Assembly: GCA_035527835.1 (NCBI GenBank)
Contig: DATKZS010000235.1
Location: 1-59,991, forward strand
DNA length: 59,991 bases
Source of the DNA: DATKZS01 sp035527835 [NCBI: bacterium]
GTDB lineage: Bacteria; RBG-13-61-14
Direction of reading: 5' to 3'
The notes below the pieces were generated by a model. The model was given only the letters and a program-made list of their open reading frames with translations, was not told the DNA's origin and ran no database searches. The position numbers and the translations under genes were made by a program. Numbering within the stretch: position 1 is the first letter of the stretch; each line of letters opens with the position of its first letter. Of this stretch, positions 50,531 to 59,847 are shown piece by piece.

Positions 50531-51325
50531 ATGGGTGTTTATGAAGAGGCGGCCCGGATCCTTGCGGGCACGAGGAAGGCCGTGAGTTTCACGGGCGCGG
50601 GGGTTTCCCAGGAGAGCGGCATCCCGACGTTCCGCGACCCGGGCGGGCTATGGGACCAGTTCGATCCGGAGGAATTCGGGACTCCGGCGGGGATCATGGA
50701 GGTTTTCCAGCGTCGGCCGGAGGTGATCCGCCAGTTCCTGCTCCAGACCGTCGCCATCTTCGAGCAGGCCAAGCCGAACCCGGCCCACTTCGCGCTCAGC
50801 GAGCTCGAGCGCATGGGCATATTGACCGCCGTCATCACCCAGAACATTGACAACCTGCACACGGACGCCGGGAACAAAAACGTACTCGAGGTCCACGGCA
50901 ACCTTTTCCGCGCGCGCTGCACCCGCTGCGACCGGCGGTATCCGCTGGACAAGGCGAGCTGGCTTAAGCAGGCGCGGGCGATCCTGGAAGACAATGCGGG
51001 CTTCGGGCTGGGCGCGGTGCTCAAGATCATGCCGGCGTGCGAGTGCGGCGGGATCACGCGGCCCGACGTTGTGATGTTCGGGGAAGCGGTGCTTGAGATC
51101 AACCAGTCGTTCCGCGCGGCCATGGCCAGCGAGGTGATGCTGGTTTTGGGGACCTCCGGCGTGGTCTATCCGGCGGGCGAGGTGCCGTATCAGGCCAAGC
51201 GGGCGGGGGCCAGGGTCATCGAGGTCAACCCCACGGAAAACTGTTACTCGAGCATAACCGACGTTTATATCAAAGAGCCCTCCGGCCAGGCCATGCCCAA
51301 AATCATGGCGTGCCTCAATAAATAG
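50531..51325 (+). CDS. cobB: NAD-dependent protein deacylase (sirtuin)
   Basis: A 264-residue Sir2-family enzyme that removes acyl groups from lysine with NAD. GAGVSQESGIPTFRD is at residues 22-36, QNIDNLH near 103-109, the catalytic His in VLEVHGNLF is H122, and the structural zinc cysteines are C130, C133 and the pair in PACECGG near 170-172. VNPTENC... completes the NAD-binding end. There is no strong ribosome site before the ATG. Substrate acyl type is not obvious from the sequence. A repeat element and the efflux genes follow. Confidence 0.92.
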   Translation: MGVYEEAARILAGTRKAVSFTGAGVSQESGIPTFRDPGGLWDQFDPEEFGTPAGIMEVFQRRPEVIRQFLLQTVAIFEQAKPNPAHFALSELERMGILTAVITQNIDNLHTDAGNKNVLEVHGNLFRARCTRCDRRYPLDKASWLKQARAILEDNAGFGLGAVLKIMPACECGGITRPDVVMFGEAVLEINQSFRAAMASEVMLVLGTSGVVYPAGEVPYQAKRAGARVIEVNPTENCYSSITDVYIKEPSGQAMPKIMACLNK

Positions 51326-51335
51326 TTCTTCAAAC

Positions 51336-51513
51336 CGGGGAATGGATAATATGTGTGGCGAGGATAAGGTAGAGCGTAGAGCGAAGGGCGAATGGCGTAC
51401 ATCAAATCAGCGCCGAAGTATCGGTCTTTCACGCCCTACGTCCTGCGCTCTACGCTCTACTCGCCTCCGATTCCATTCCACTGATATTTTTCGGATTCAC
51501 TCTGGAAGGTGAA
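51336..51513. repeat. 177-nt dispersed element, copy 2
   Basis: Begins CCGGGGAATGGATAATATG and ends CTCTGGAAGGTGAA, matching 29569-29745 over its length. The internal inverted array is GAGCGTAGAGCGAAGGGCGA against CACGCCCTACGTCCTGCGCT. It lies about 50 nt upstream of the RND adaptor gene. Confidence 0.8.
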
Positions 51514-51564
51514 GAAAGTTAAAAATGAGCGGACCAGCGGTCCGGCGCGGGGACTAAAGTCACG

Positions 51565-52686
51565 ATGAAGAAAAAATCCGGGGCTGGAATCAAGCGGTGT
51601 TTCCCGGCGGCGCTCATGTGCCTTGCGCTCACGGCGGCGGGGGCGTGCAATATCGAGCGCTCGGCCAAGGGCGAGGGACTGATGGAGGAGGCCCCGATCA
51701 ACGTGCGCGCGGAATACCCGGTGGTCCGGCCGATGGAGGAAGTGATCGAGGTCCACGGCAACCTGGAGGCCACGGAGCAGGTTGACGTGGTGACGGAGGT
51801 CTCGGGTCCGATCGTTGCGATCATGGCCAAGGAAAGCGACCAGGTAGAGCCCGGCCAGGTGCTGGCCCGCATAGACGACGAGGAGTACAAGCTGAACCTC
51901 CGGCAGTCGCAGTCGGCCTATCGCGTGGCCCGGTCGGATTACCTCACGGCCAAGCAGCTTTTCGACGAGGGCATGAAGGCGCGCTCGGATTTTGAGAAGA
52001 TGAAACGGACTTATGACGACGCGCGGTCCAACCTGGCGCTGGGCCGCATCCGCCTTGCCAACACCGAGATCAAGAGCCCGATCAAGGGCACGGTGGTGAG
52101 CAAGACGGCGGAGATGTATCACCAGGCCGGGGCCATGGAGGTCCTGTTCACGGTGGCGGACCTTTCCGGCTACAAGGTCCCGATCACGGTGACCGAGGCG
52201 GAGGTGGCCAAGATCCAACTGGGTCAGAAGGTGCGCGTGCGCATTGACGCGCTGGCACCCGACGCCGATTCCTTCCCCCTGGAGGGGACCGTCTCCAAGA
52301 TCCAGCCGCGGGTGGACCCGCAGACCGGCACGGTGGGGGTGGAAGTGAGCGTGCCTGAGCCCGGGGCCAACGCGCGGCTCGGCATGTTCACGCGCCTCAA
52401 GATCGTGACGGCGACGCACCCGGAGGCGCTGGTGATCCCCAGAAAGGCGCTCTCGGCGGAGGACGGCAACCATGTCTGGACGGTGGGGAGCGAAGGCCCG
52501 AAGCTCGCGGAGATCCAGACGGGCCTTCTTGATCAGAAAGGGGTCGAGATCCTGTCCGGCCTCGCCCCAGACGACCTGGTCATTGTCGAGGGCCAGGCCG
52601 CGCTGACTCCCAAGAGCAAGCTCAAGATCGTGAACCAGGAGCCGGAGGCCGCGGCCGGCGACAGCGTGGTGCCGGAACAACCGTGA
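51565..52686 (+). CDS. RND efflux periplasmic adaptor (HlyD/MFP family) lipoprotein
   Basis: A 373-residue membrane-fusion protein. The lipobox is TAAGAC near residues 23-28. Lipoyl-like halves (VTEVSGPIVAIMAKESDQVE, then IKSPIKGTVVSKTAE) flank a helical hairpin (residues about 110-160), followed by a beta-barrel domain (VPITVTEAEVAKIQLGQKVR) and the membrane-proximal end. It links an RND pump to an outer-membrane channel. The next two genes are RND pumps; a TolC-like gene is not in the window. The pump substrate is unknown. Confidence 0.92.
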   Translation: MKKKSGAGIKRCFPAALMCLALTAAGACNIERSAKGEGLMEEAPINVRAEYPVVRPMEEVIEVHGNLEATEQVDVVTEVSGPIVAIMAKESDQVEPGQVLARIDDEEYKLNLRQSQSAYRVARSDYLTAKQLFDEGMKARSDFEKMKRTYDDARSNLALGRIRLANTEIKSPIKGTVVSKTAEMYHQAGAMEVLFTVADLSGYKVPITVTEAEVAKIQLGQKVRVRIDALAPDADSFPLEGTVSKIQPRVDPQTGTVGVEVSVPEPGANARLGMFTRLKIVTATHPEALVIPRKALSAEDGNHVWTVGSEGPKLAEIQTGLLDQKGVEILSGLAPDDLVIVEGQAALTPKSKLKIVNQEPEAAAGDSVVPEQP

Positions 52687-52729
52687 ACCGTGCTAACCAA
52701 AATGGACGAACCGGAGGACCGCCAAGACG

Positions 52730-52908
52730 CCAAGAGCGCCGAGGATTATTTTTTAAGAGGGCTTGGGTGCGAGTTTTGTGGGCTTGGCGCTCGCGTCGGC
52801 CAGCTCGCCAAGCCGGTCGGGGGCACTGCCGTAGAGTTTTTCTTCGGGAGGCCATAAAGAAAAACCATGATTTACTTGGCGACCCTTGGCGCCCTTGGCG
52901 TCTTGGCG
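52730..52908. repeat. Inverted CGCCAAGA / TCTTGGCG array
   Basis: Left: GGACCGCCAAGACGCCAAGA at 52727-52746. Right: CTTGGCGACCCTTGGCGCCC then TTGGCGTCTTGGCG, ending at 52908. About 120 nt of unassigned sequence lies between. It separates the adaptor gene from the first RND gene. Confidence 0.75.
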
Positions 52909-52943
52909 ATTTTCTTACTGCCTGTTTTGGACAAGAGTAAACC

Positions 52944-55900
52944 ATGAACCTTTCCGAAATTTCCATCCGCCGGCCCGTGGCCATCTCCATGGTGGTGGTC
53001 GGAATTCTGCTGCTGGGCTTCGTGAGCCTGGAAAAGATCCCGCTCAACCTTCTGCCGGACATCACGTATCCCAAGATCACCATCCGCACCGAGTATCCTC
53101 ACGCCGCTCCGCGCGAGGTCGAGGAGCGGGTCACCAAGTTCGTCGAGAGCTCGGTGGGCATCATCAACAACGTGGTGAAGGTGAGCTCGGTGTCGCGTCC
53201 GGGCTGGTCCGACGTTTACGTGGAGTTCAAGTGGGGCTCGGACATTGACGTGATCTCGATGGACATCCGGGAGAAGCTCCAGCTCTTGGAGAACTTTTTA
53301 CCGGAGGAGGTCGAGCGCCCGATCCTGCTCCGTTACGACCCGAACCAGGACCCGATCCTGACCCTGGCCGTGAACGGCGACATGGGACTCTCCGAGCTCC
53401 GGCGCTGGGTGGAGATGAACGTCGAGCTCGAGCTCGAGCGCATTGACGGGGTGGCCGCGGTCAAGGTCGAGGGCGGATATGAAGACGAGATCGTGGTGGA
53501 CCTGGACGAGGAGAGGCTGGCGTCCTACGGCATCACCACCGCCACCGTGGTGGAGCGGCTCAAGCGCGAGAACCTGAACATCGCCAGCGGCTCGATCGAG
53601 GAAGGCGGCTCCAAGATCGCGGTGCGCACCTTAAACCGCTTCGAGAACCTCGACGACATCAAGAACGTGATCGTGGCCGATAAGAGCCAGTCCGGCGCCG
53701 GGGCCATCGCCTCGGCCGTCTCGACGCCCAGCGCGCCGTCCGGCGGGGGAGGGATGACCGGCATGTCCGGGATGGGCGGCGGCTTGGGAGGTCTCGGCGG
53801 ACTGCTGGCCGGGCTGTCGGGCCTGTCCGCGGCATCCTCCACCTCCTCCACCTCCCCGGCCGCGCGCCAGGCGGTGATCCGGCTCAAGGACGTGGCCCAG
53901 GTGGATTTCCGGCACAAGGAGCGCACCGAGATCGCCCGCCTCGAAGGCCGCGAGTGCATCAAGGTCTCGATCTTCAAGGAGGGCGACGCCAATATCGTGA
54001 CGGTGGCCCGGGCCGTGCACCAGGCCGTTGACTCGATCAAGGAAGAGCACCGGGCCGAGCCGCGGAGCGAGGAGTGGACCCGCAAATTGCGCAGTCCGGG
54101 CCGCAAGCTCCGGATCGTGGGCAACGCCGTCAGCAACGTCCTGCTTAACTATCGGCCGTTCACGATCGAGGAGGAGCCGATCGGGATGGAGCACGGGGTG
54201 AACATCAAGGTCATCTCCGACCAGTCGGTGTTCATCACCCAGGCCATCTACTCGGTGGCGCAGAGCGCGGTCTGGGGCTCGATGATCGCGGTGTTCGTGC
54301 TCTACGTGTTCCTGCGCAACGTGAGCTCGACCTTGATCGTGGGACTGGCCATTCCCATTTCCATCATCACCACCTTCAACCTCATGTTCTTCAAGAACAT
54401 CACGTTCAACATCATGAGCCTGGGCGGACTGGCGCTGGGGGTGGGCATCCTGGTGGACAACTCCATCGTGGTGATCGAGAACATCATCCGGCGGCGCACC
54501 TTCGAGCCCGATCCGCGCATCAGCGCCGAGCGCGGCGCGCGCGAGGTCGGAGGCGCCATCACCGCCGCCACCCTCACCAATATTATCGTCTTCCTGCCCA
54601 TCCTCTACCTGGAGGGGATGTTCCGCCAGATCTTCGGCGACCTGGCCTGGACCGTGGCCTTCTCCACCATCTCCTCCGAGGTCGTGGCCCTTTCCCTCGT
54701 GCCCATGCTCACCGTCATCATGGGCAAATGGGTCCGCTTCCCCCAGGAGCTGCTCGACGACCTCGACCTGCCCCCGGAGGTCCGCGAAAAAATGCGCCGC
54801 GAAAGGGACGCCGAGCTGAAAAGGATGGAAGAGGAAACCAGACAATCGGCCGCCGCGCCTCCGGAAACACCCGCCGGCAATCCCCTTAAATATGTGAACC
54901 ACCGGGCGCGCCGCGAGCATGAGCTCCTGGTCCAGGGCAAGAAGCCGGGCTTCCTGTTCATGATCACGACCGTGCTCTCGTTCTCCGTCTTCGTGCCGCT
55001 GCTGCTTTGGGCCAAGGCGCTGAAAAAGATCGGCGGCGGCGGCGCCGGCCTGTTCGACCTGGTAATGAAATACCCGCTCAATTATTTCGACGCCGGTTTC
55101 GCCAAGCTGAAGAGATGGTATCCGGCGCTCTTGCGCCGCCTGCTCCGCCGGCCGTACCTGGTGGCCGGCACCGGGCTCACCCTGTCGGCCTGCTCCGTGC
55201 TCACCATATATCTTTTGGGCTGGGAGCTCTTGCCTACCGTGGACCAGGGCGAGTTCCGGGTCCGGGCCGAGTTCCCGACGGGCACGCCCATTGACGAGGC
55301 CAACCGCCGCATCTCCGTTCTCGAGAAGAAAATCCGCTCCATCCCGGGCGCGGACCAGTGGATCACCTCGGTGTTCGCCACCGTGGGCATCGGAACCGCC
55401 GAAGGGGAGGGCACATCAGAGAAGGCCGAGAACCTGGGCGAGTTCCACGTCGCCCTGGTGGACTGGACCAAGCGCGACGTCTCGGACGAACAGATCATCG
55501 CCGACGCCATGAAGTCCATCGGCGACGAGGTCAACCTGGTCGCCCGCTCGGCCAAGCCGCAGCTCCTGAGCTATAAGACCCCGGTCGAGATCGAGCTGGA
55601 GGGCGCGGACCTGAACCTGCTCCAGGCCTCCGCCATCCAGGTGATGCAGAAGATCGAACAAGTCCCGGGCCTCCAGGAGATCGAATCGTCCATGACCGAG
55701 CTCAACCCGGAGGTGAACATCACCATAGACCGCACCCGCGCCTCGGCGCTGGGACTCTCCGTGAGCCAGATCACCGACGTGATCCAGCGCAAGATCAAGG
55801 GCGAGATCGCCACCCGCTTCGACCTGCCCTCCCAGCAGCTCGACATCCTGGTGCAGCTGGAGAAGAAGGACCGCGCCACCTTCGAGCGCCTCAAGCGCAT

Positions 55901-56732
55901 CACCATCCCGGGAGCGCGGGGCGACATCCGCCTCGAGCAGGTCGCCGCCATCAAGGCCGGGCTGGGCCCGGCCACCATCACCCGCTCCGGCAACTCGCGG
56001 GTCGCCGTGATCAACGCCAACATCCACGGAAGGCCGCTGGGCGACGTGGTCCACGACATCACCGCCGTGCTCGGCCGCACCAATCTGCCCCCCGGCATCA
56101 CCTGGCGGATCACCGGGCAAAACGAGGAGATGCAGCGCTCGCTGCCCAGCCTCTACCTGGCCGTGGCCCTCGCGCTCGCGCTGGTCTACATCGTGCTCGC
56201 CGCCCAGTTCGAGAGCCTGGTCCATCCCTTCATCATCATGTTCGCCGTGCCCTTCGCCATGGTCGGGCTCACCATCATCCTGCTCATCACCGGCCAGACC
56301 ATCAACATGTTCTCCCTGATCGGCATGCTCATGATGATCGGCATCGCGGTCAACGACGCCATCGTCTTCGTCAGCACCATCAACCAGCGGCGCGACGACG
56401 GCATGCAGCGGCGCGACGCCATCGTGGAGGCCGGACGCTCCCGGCTGCGCCCCATCCTCATCACCACCTTCACCACCGTCTTCGGCATGGTCCCCATGGC
56501 CTTCGTGCTCGGGCCCGGCGCCGAGCTCCGCGCTCCCATGGCCATAACCGTGATCGGCGGACTCTTGTCCTCCACCGTCTTCACCCTGATGTTCGTGCCC
56601 AGCGTTTACCTGATGTTCGACCGCATCATGCCCCGGTCCTATCATCCGCACCGGCCGGAGCTGACGGAACAATGCGAGGAGCAGGGGCCGGCGGCCGGGG
56701 GAACGGACGCGCCGGGCCCGGCGTCGTCCTGA
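52944..56732 (+). CDS. RND efflux pump (HAE1/AcrB-like), first copy
   Basis: A 1262-residue inner-membrane RND transporter with the duplicated plan of 12 transmembrane helices and two large periplasmic loops. TM4 has the proton-relay Asp in GILVDNSIVVIENI. It is longer than typical pumps (about 1030) because of two insertions: a Gly/Met/Ser-rich stretch at about residues 252-308 in the first periplasmic loop (GGGGMTGMSGMGGGLGGLGG), and a charged segment after TM6 at about 605-690 (MRRERDAELKRMEEE). Probably a drug, metabolite or lipid exporter. It follows the adaptor and is followed by a second pump, which could mean a heterotrimer like MdtBC. Confidence 0.9.
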   Translation: MNLSEISIRRPVAISMVVVGILLLGFVSLEKIPLNLLPDITYPKITIRTEYPHAAPREVEERVTKFVESSVGIINNVVKVSSVSRPGWSDVYVEFKWGSDIDVISMDIREKLQLLENFLPEEVERPILLRYDPNQDPILTLAVNGDMGLSELRRWVEMNVELELERIDGVAAVKVEGGYEDEIVVDLDEERLASYGITTATVVERLKRENLNIASGSIEEGGSKIAVRTLNRFENLDDIKNVIVADKSQSGAGAIASAVSTPSAPSGGGGMTGMSGMGGGLGGLGGLLAGLSGLSAASSTSSTSPAARQAVIRLKDVAQVDFRHKERTEIARLEGRECIKVSIFKEGDANIVTVARAVHQAVDSIKEEHRAEPRSEEWTRKLRSPGRKLRIVGNAVSNVLLNYRPFTIEEEPIGMEHGVNIKVISDQSVFITQAIYSVAQSAVWGSMIAVFVLYVFLRNVSSTLIVGLAIPISIITTFNLMFFKNITFNIMSLGGLALGVGILVDNSIVVIENIIRRRTFEPDPRISAERGAREVGGAITAATLTNIIVFLPILYLEGMFRQIFGDLAWTVAFSTISSEVVALSLVPMLTVIMGKWVRFPQELLDDLDLPPEVREKMRRERDAELKRMEEETRQSAAAPPETPAGNPLKYVNHRARREHELLVQGKKPGFLFMITTVLSFSVFVPLLLWAKALKKIGGGGAGLFDLVMKYPLNYFDAGFAKLKRWYPALLRRLLRRPYLVAGTGLTLSACSVLTIYLLGWELLPTVDQGEFRVRAEFPTGTPIDEANRRISVLEKKIRSIPGADQWITSVFATVGIGTAEGEGTSEKAENLGEFHVALVDWTKRDVSDEQIIADAMKSIGDEVNLVARSAKPQLLSYKTPVEIELEGADLNLLQASAIQVMQKIEQVPGLQEIESSMTELNPEVNITIDRTRASALGLSVSQITDVIQRKIKGEIATRFDLPSQQLDILVQLEKKDRATFERLKRITIPGARGDIRLEQVAAIKAGLGPATITRSGNSRVAVINANIHGRPLGDVVHDITAVLGRTNLPPGITWRITGQNEEMQRSLPSLYLAVALALALVYIVLAAQFESLVHPFIIMFAVPFAMVGLTIILLITGQTINMFSLIGMLMMIGIAVNDAIVFVSTINQRRDDGMQRRDAIVEAGRSRLRPILITTFTTVFGMVPMAFVLGPGAELRAPMAITVIGGLLSSTVFTLMFVPSVYLMFDRIMPRSYHPHRPELTEQCEEQGPAAGGTDAPGPASS

Positions 56733-56744
56733 GGGGGGAGCGCC

Positions 56745-59700
56745 GTGAAGATCTCCGAGTTCTCCATCCGCCGCGGCGTGACCACCGGCATGCTCTACGC
56801 GCTGCTCATCCTCCTGGGCGTGGTGGCCATTCCTAAAATTCCGCTCGAATTCATGCCCAAGATGGACATGCCTTTCATCGAGATCCACGTGCCGTACGAG
56901 GACGCCAGTCCGGTGGAGGTCTGCGAGCGCATCGCCGAGCCGATCGAGGAGGCCGTCGCCACCCTGCCCGGGATCAAGAAAATGCGCACCCGCTGCCGCC
57001 AGGGCTACGCCTACATCGGAATTGAACTCGCCAGCGGCGTCAAGATGGATTACATGGTCCTTGACATCCAGGAGCGCGTCGAGGCCATCAAGAAGGACCT
57101 GCCCACCGACGTGCGCAACATCTTCATCGCCAAGTTCGATACCGAACAGTTCCCCGTGGTCATGGGGGCGGTGACCTTCCCCCGGGACCGGCCCGAGAAC
57201 AACGAGCTGCTCGACCGCTACATCGTGCAGCCGCTCAAGACGGTGGACGGCGTGGCCAGCGTCACCATCGAGGGGCTGGAGGAGAGGAGGGTGCTGGTCG
57301 AGATTGACCAGAACAAGCTTACCGCTTACGGCGTTTCCGTGCTCCAGCTCTTCGACGCCATCACCGCCGGCAACGTCACCATCTCCGCCGGGACCGTGGA
57401 CTACGCCGGGAAAAAACACAACCTGCGCATCGTGGGTGAGTTCAAGGACCTGCGGGAAATCCGCGACCTGCCCGTGACCGCCACCGTCAAGGTCGGCGAC
57501 ATCGCGGACGTCCGGCTCGAACACGAGAAGCCGTTCTTCATCGGCAGGCTCAACGGGCAGAGGGCATACATACTGATGGTGATCAAGGAGTCCGGGGCCA
57601 ACACGGTGAAGACCTGCCGCGAGATCCGGCGCGAGATGGACACGCTCCTTTCACACCCGCGACTGGCGGGGGTCAACTTCAGAATCTGGTTCGACCAGTC
57701 CCGAGAGATCACCAGCTCCATTGACATTCTGGCCCAAAGCGGCCTCGAGGGCGCGGCCCTCGCCTTCATCGTGCTCTGGATCTTCCTGAAAAACATCCGG
57801 AGCACCCTGGTCATATCCCTGTCCATTCCCGTCTCCATCCTCTGCACCATCGCCAGCATGTACTTCATGGGCCTCAGCTTCAACATCATCACCATGAGCG
57901 CCCTGATCGTGGCCGTGGGCATGCTGGTGGACAACTCCATCGTCGTGCTCGAGGCCATTGATCTCGAGCACAGAAAGGGACTGTCGCCCTTCATGGCCGC
58001 CCTTCACGGGTCCAAGGAAGTCGGCCTCGCCATCAGCGTCTCAACCACCACCACCGTCATCGTCTTTCTACCCCTCGTCTTCACCGGAGATTCCGCCGCC
58101 TCGGTGCTGATGAAACAGCTCGGCCTCGTCCTCTCCATGGCCATCACCTCGAGCCTCGTGGTCAGTCTCACCCTGATCCCGCTGTTCGCATCCCGCATCC
58201 TCACCCCCGTGCACCAGGGCCTCCCCAAATGGTACGAGCGCATGTCCGCGGGTTTCCTCTCCCTGCTCCGCTCCGCATTGCGCAACCGCTTCATCGCGTT
58301 GTTCTCGGTGGGCTCCGTCTTCATCCTTTGCCTCCTCATCTTGATGTGGCCGTTCCCCTTCAGCAAGGTCCTTGGAAAATGGGGCTATACCGGGAAGCCC
58401 CTGATCGAAAAGGAGGCGATCCCCGCGTCACTCATGAAGGTCGTGCGCATCAGCGTCAAGTTCGACCAGAAGCCGGAGCTGGCCGAGATTGACGCCAAGA
58501 TGCACGAGCTCGAAGAGCTGTTCATGGCCAAGAAAGAGGAGTGGGACATTGACACCGTGGCCGCCATTGTCAGCCCTATGTTCACCCGCATCATGCTCGT
58601 CCTGCCCGACGACCGCTCCACCAAGTATTCGGCCTTCGAGCTCCAGGACATCGCCACCAAATACCTGGCCGAAAAAATCCATTGGGCCGGGGTCACCTTC
58701 GACACCTCCGGCGAAGGCATGCACGGGCCACCCGGCATGGGCGCCGGAACCTCCATCAAGGTCCGCGGGCCGGACCCTAACCAGGTCTACGATTTCGCCG
58801 AGCTGATCCGCGACCACCTCGAAGGAATGTCCGGCCTCAAGGAGATCAAGCCCCTCGAGGCCGAGGGAGGCAATGAGCTCCACATCATGGTGGACCGCGA
58901 CCTGGCCCGCCAGTACGGCTTCAACACCGACCAGGCCGGAATGGCGGTCTCCTATGCCATCCGCGGCGTGCCGGTCGGCCAACTCCTCTCCACCGAGACC
59001 CCCGTAGACATTTACCTCCAGCTCCAGGAGGCCGACCGCAAGACCGTGGCCCAGCTCGAATCCATGAACATCCAGAACCTGCGCGGCGAATATATTCCCC
59101 TCAAGAACATCGCCGGCTTCAAGATGGTCCCCATCCCCGAGCAGGTGAGGAGGGACGACCGCCTCATCACCGTGCGCATTCCCATCGTGCCCGAGGGCAA
59201 GGACCTGGGCGAAGTGGCCGCCCGCATCAGCCTCCGCCTCAAGGACCTGCAACTGCCCATGGGCTATTCCTGGGTCATGGGAGAGGAGTTCGAGGAAAGG
59301 AACGAGGACCTCAAAACCCTGGGCGAGGCCATCCTCCTCGCCATGGCCCTCGTCTTCCTGGTCATGACCGCGCAGTTCGAGTCCTTCTTCCTCCCCTTCG
59401 TCATCATGTTCACCCTGCCCTTCGCCCTGATCGGGGTGGTGCTGGCGCTGCTAATCTCCCACGCTACTTTCAACGTCCTTTCCGGCGCCGGATGCCTGCT
59501 GCTCGTCGGCATCGTCGTCAATAACGCCATCGTCCTCGTTGACCACGTCCACAACCTGCGCAAGCGCGGGCTCGGCGAAAATGAGAGCCTGATCCAGGCA
59601 TCATCCGACCGGCTCCGGCCCATCATGATGACCGCGCTCACCACCATCGTCGGACTCTTCCCCATGGCCATCGGCTTGAACGACACCGGACGCATGATGT

Positions 59701-59843
59701 ATTCGCCGCTCGCCATCGCCGTGCTCGGAGGACTAATGGTCTGCACCTTCCTCACCCCCTTTGTCATACCCCTCATCTACTCCCTCTCCGACGACCTCAT
59801 GCGATGGCTGCGCCGAATCTGGGCCGCGCTCAGCGAGGTGTAA
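56745..59843 (+). CDS. RND efflux pump (HAE1/AcrB-like), second copy
   Basis: A 1032-residue RND transporter of ordinary length. The TM4 motif GMLVDNSIVVLEAI has the essential Asp. The GTG start is preceded by GGGGGGAG, which sets it 13 bases after the first pump's stop. The two pumps are not close duplicates. In MdtBC and related systems two such subunits form one mixed trimer. The gene is complete; a heptamer repeat follows it to the window edge. Confidence 0.92.
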   Translation: MKISEFSIRRGVTTGMLYALLILLGVVAIPKIPLEFMPKMDMPFIEIHVPYEDASPVEVCERIAEPIEEAVATLPGIKKMRTRCRQGYAYIGIELASGVKMDYMVLDIQERVEAIKKDLPTDVRNIFIAKFDTEQFPVVMGAVTFPRDRPENNELLDRYIVQPLKTVDGVASVTIEGLEERRVLVEIDQNKLTAYGVSVLQLFDAITAGNVTISAGTVDYAGKKHNLRIVGEFKDLREIRDLPVTATVKVGDIADVRLEHEKPFFIGRLNGQRAYILMVIKESGANTVKTCREIRREMDTLLSHPRLAGVNFRIWFDQSREITSSIDILAQSGLEGAALAFIVLWIFLKNIRSTLVISLSIPVSILCTIASMYFMGLSFNIITMSALIVAVGMLVDNSIVVLEAIDLEHRKGLSPFMAALHGSKEVGLAISVSTTTTVIVFLPLVFTGDSAASVLMKQLGLVLSMAITSSLVVSLTLIPLFASRILTPVHQGLPKWYERMSAGFLSLLRSALRNRFIALFSVGSVFILCLLILMWPFPFSKVLGKWGYTGKPLIEKEAIPASLMKVVRISVKFDQKPELAEIDAKMHELEELFMAKKEEWDIDTVAAIVSPMFTRIMLVLPDDRSTKYSAFELQDIATKYLAEKIHWAGVTFDTSGEGMHGPPGMGAGTSIKVRGPDPNQVYDFAELIRDHLEGMSGLKEIKPLEAEGGNELHIMVDRDLARQYGFNTDQAGMAVSYAIRGVPVGQLLSTETPVDIYLQLQEADRKTVAQLESMNIQNLRGEYIPLKNIAGFKMVPIPEQVRRDDRLITVRIPIVPEGKDLGEVAARISLRLKDLQLPMGYSWVMGEEFEERNEDLKTLGEAILLAMALVFLVMTAQFESFFLPFVIMFTLPFALIGVVLALLISHATFNVLSGAGCLLLVGIVVNNAIVLVDHVHNLRKRGLGENESLIQASSDRLRPIMMTALTTIVGLFPMAIGLNDTGRMMYSPLAIAVLGGLMVCTFLTPFVIPLIYSLSDDLMRWLRRIWAALSEV

Positions 59844-59847
59844 AAAG

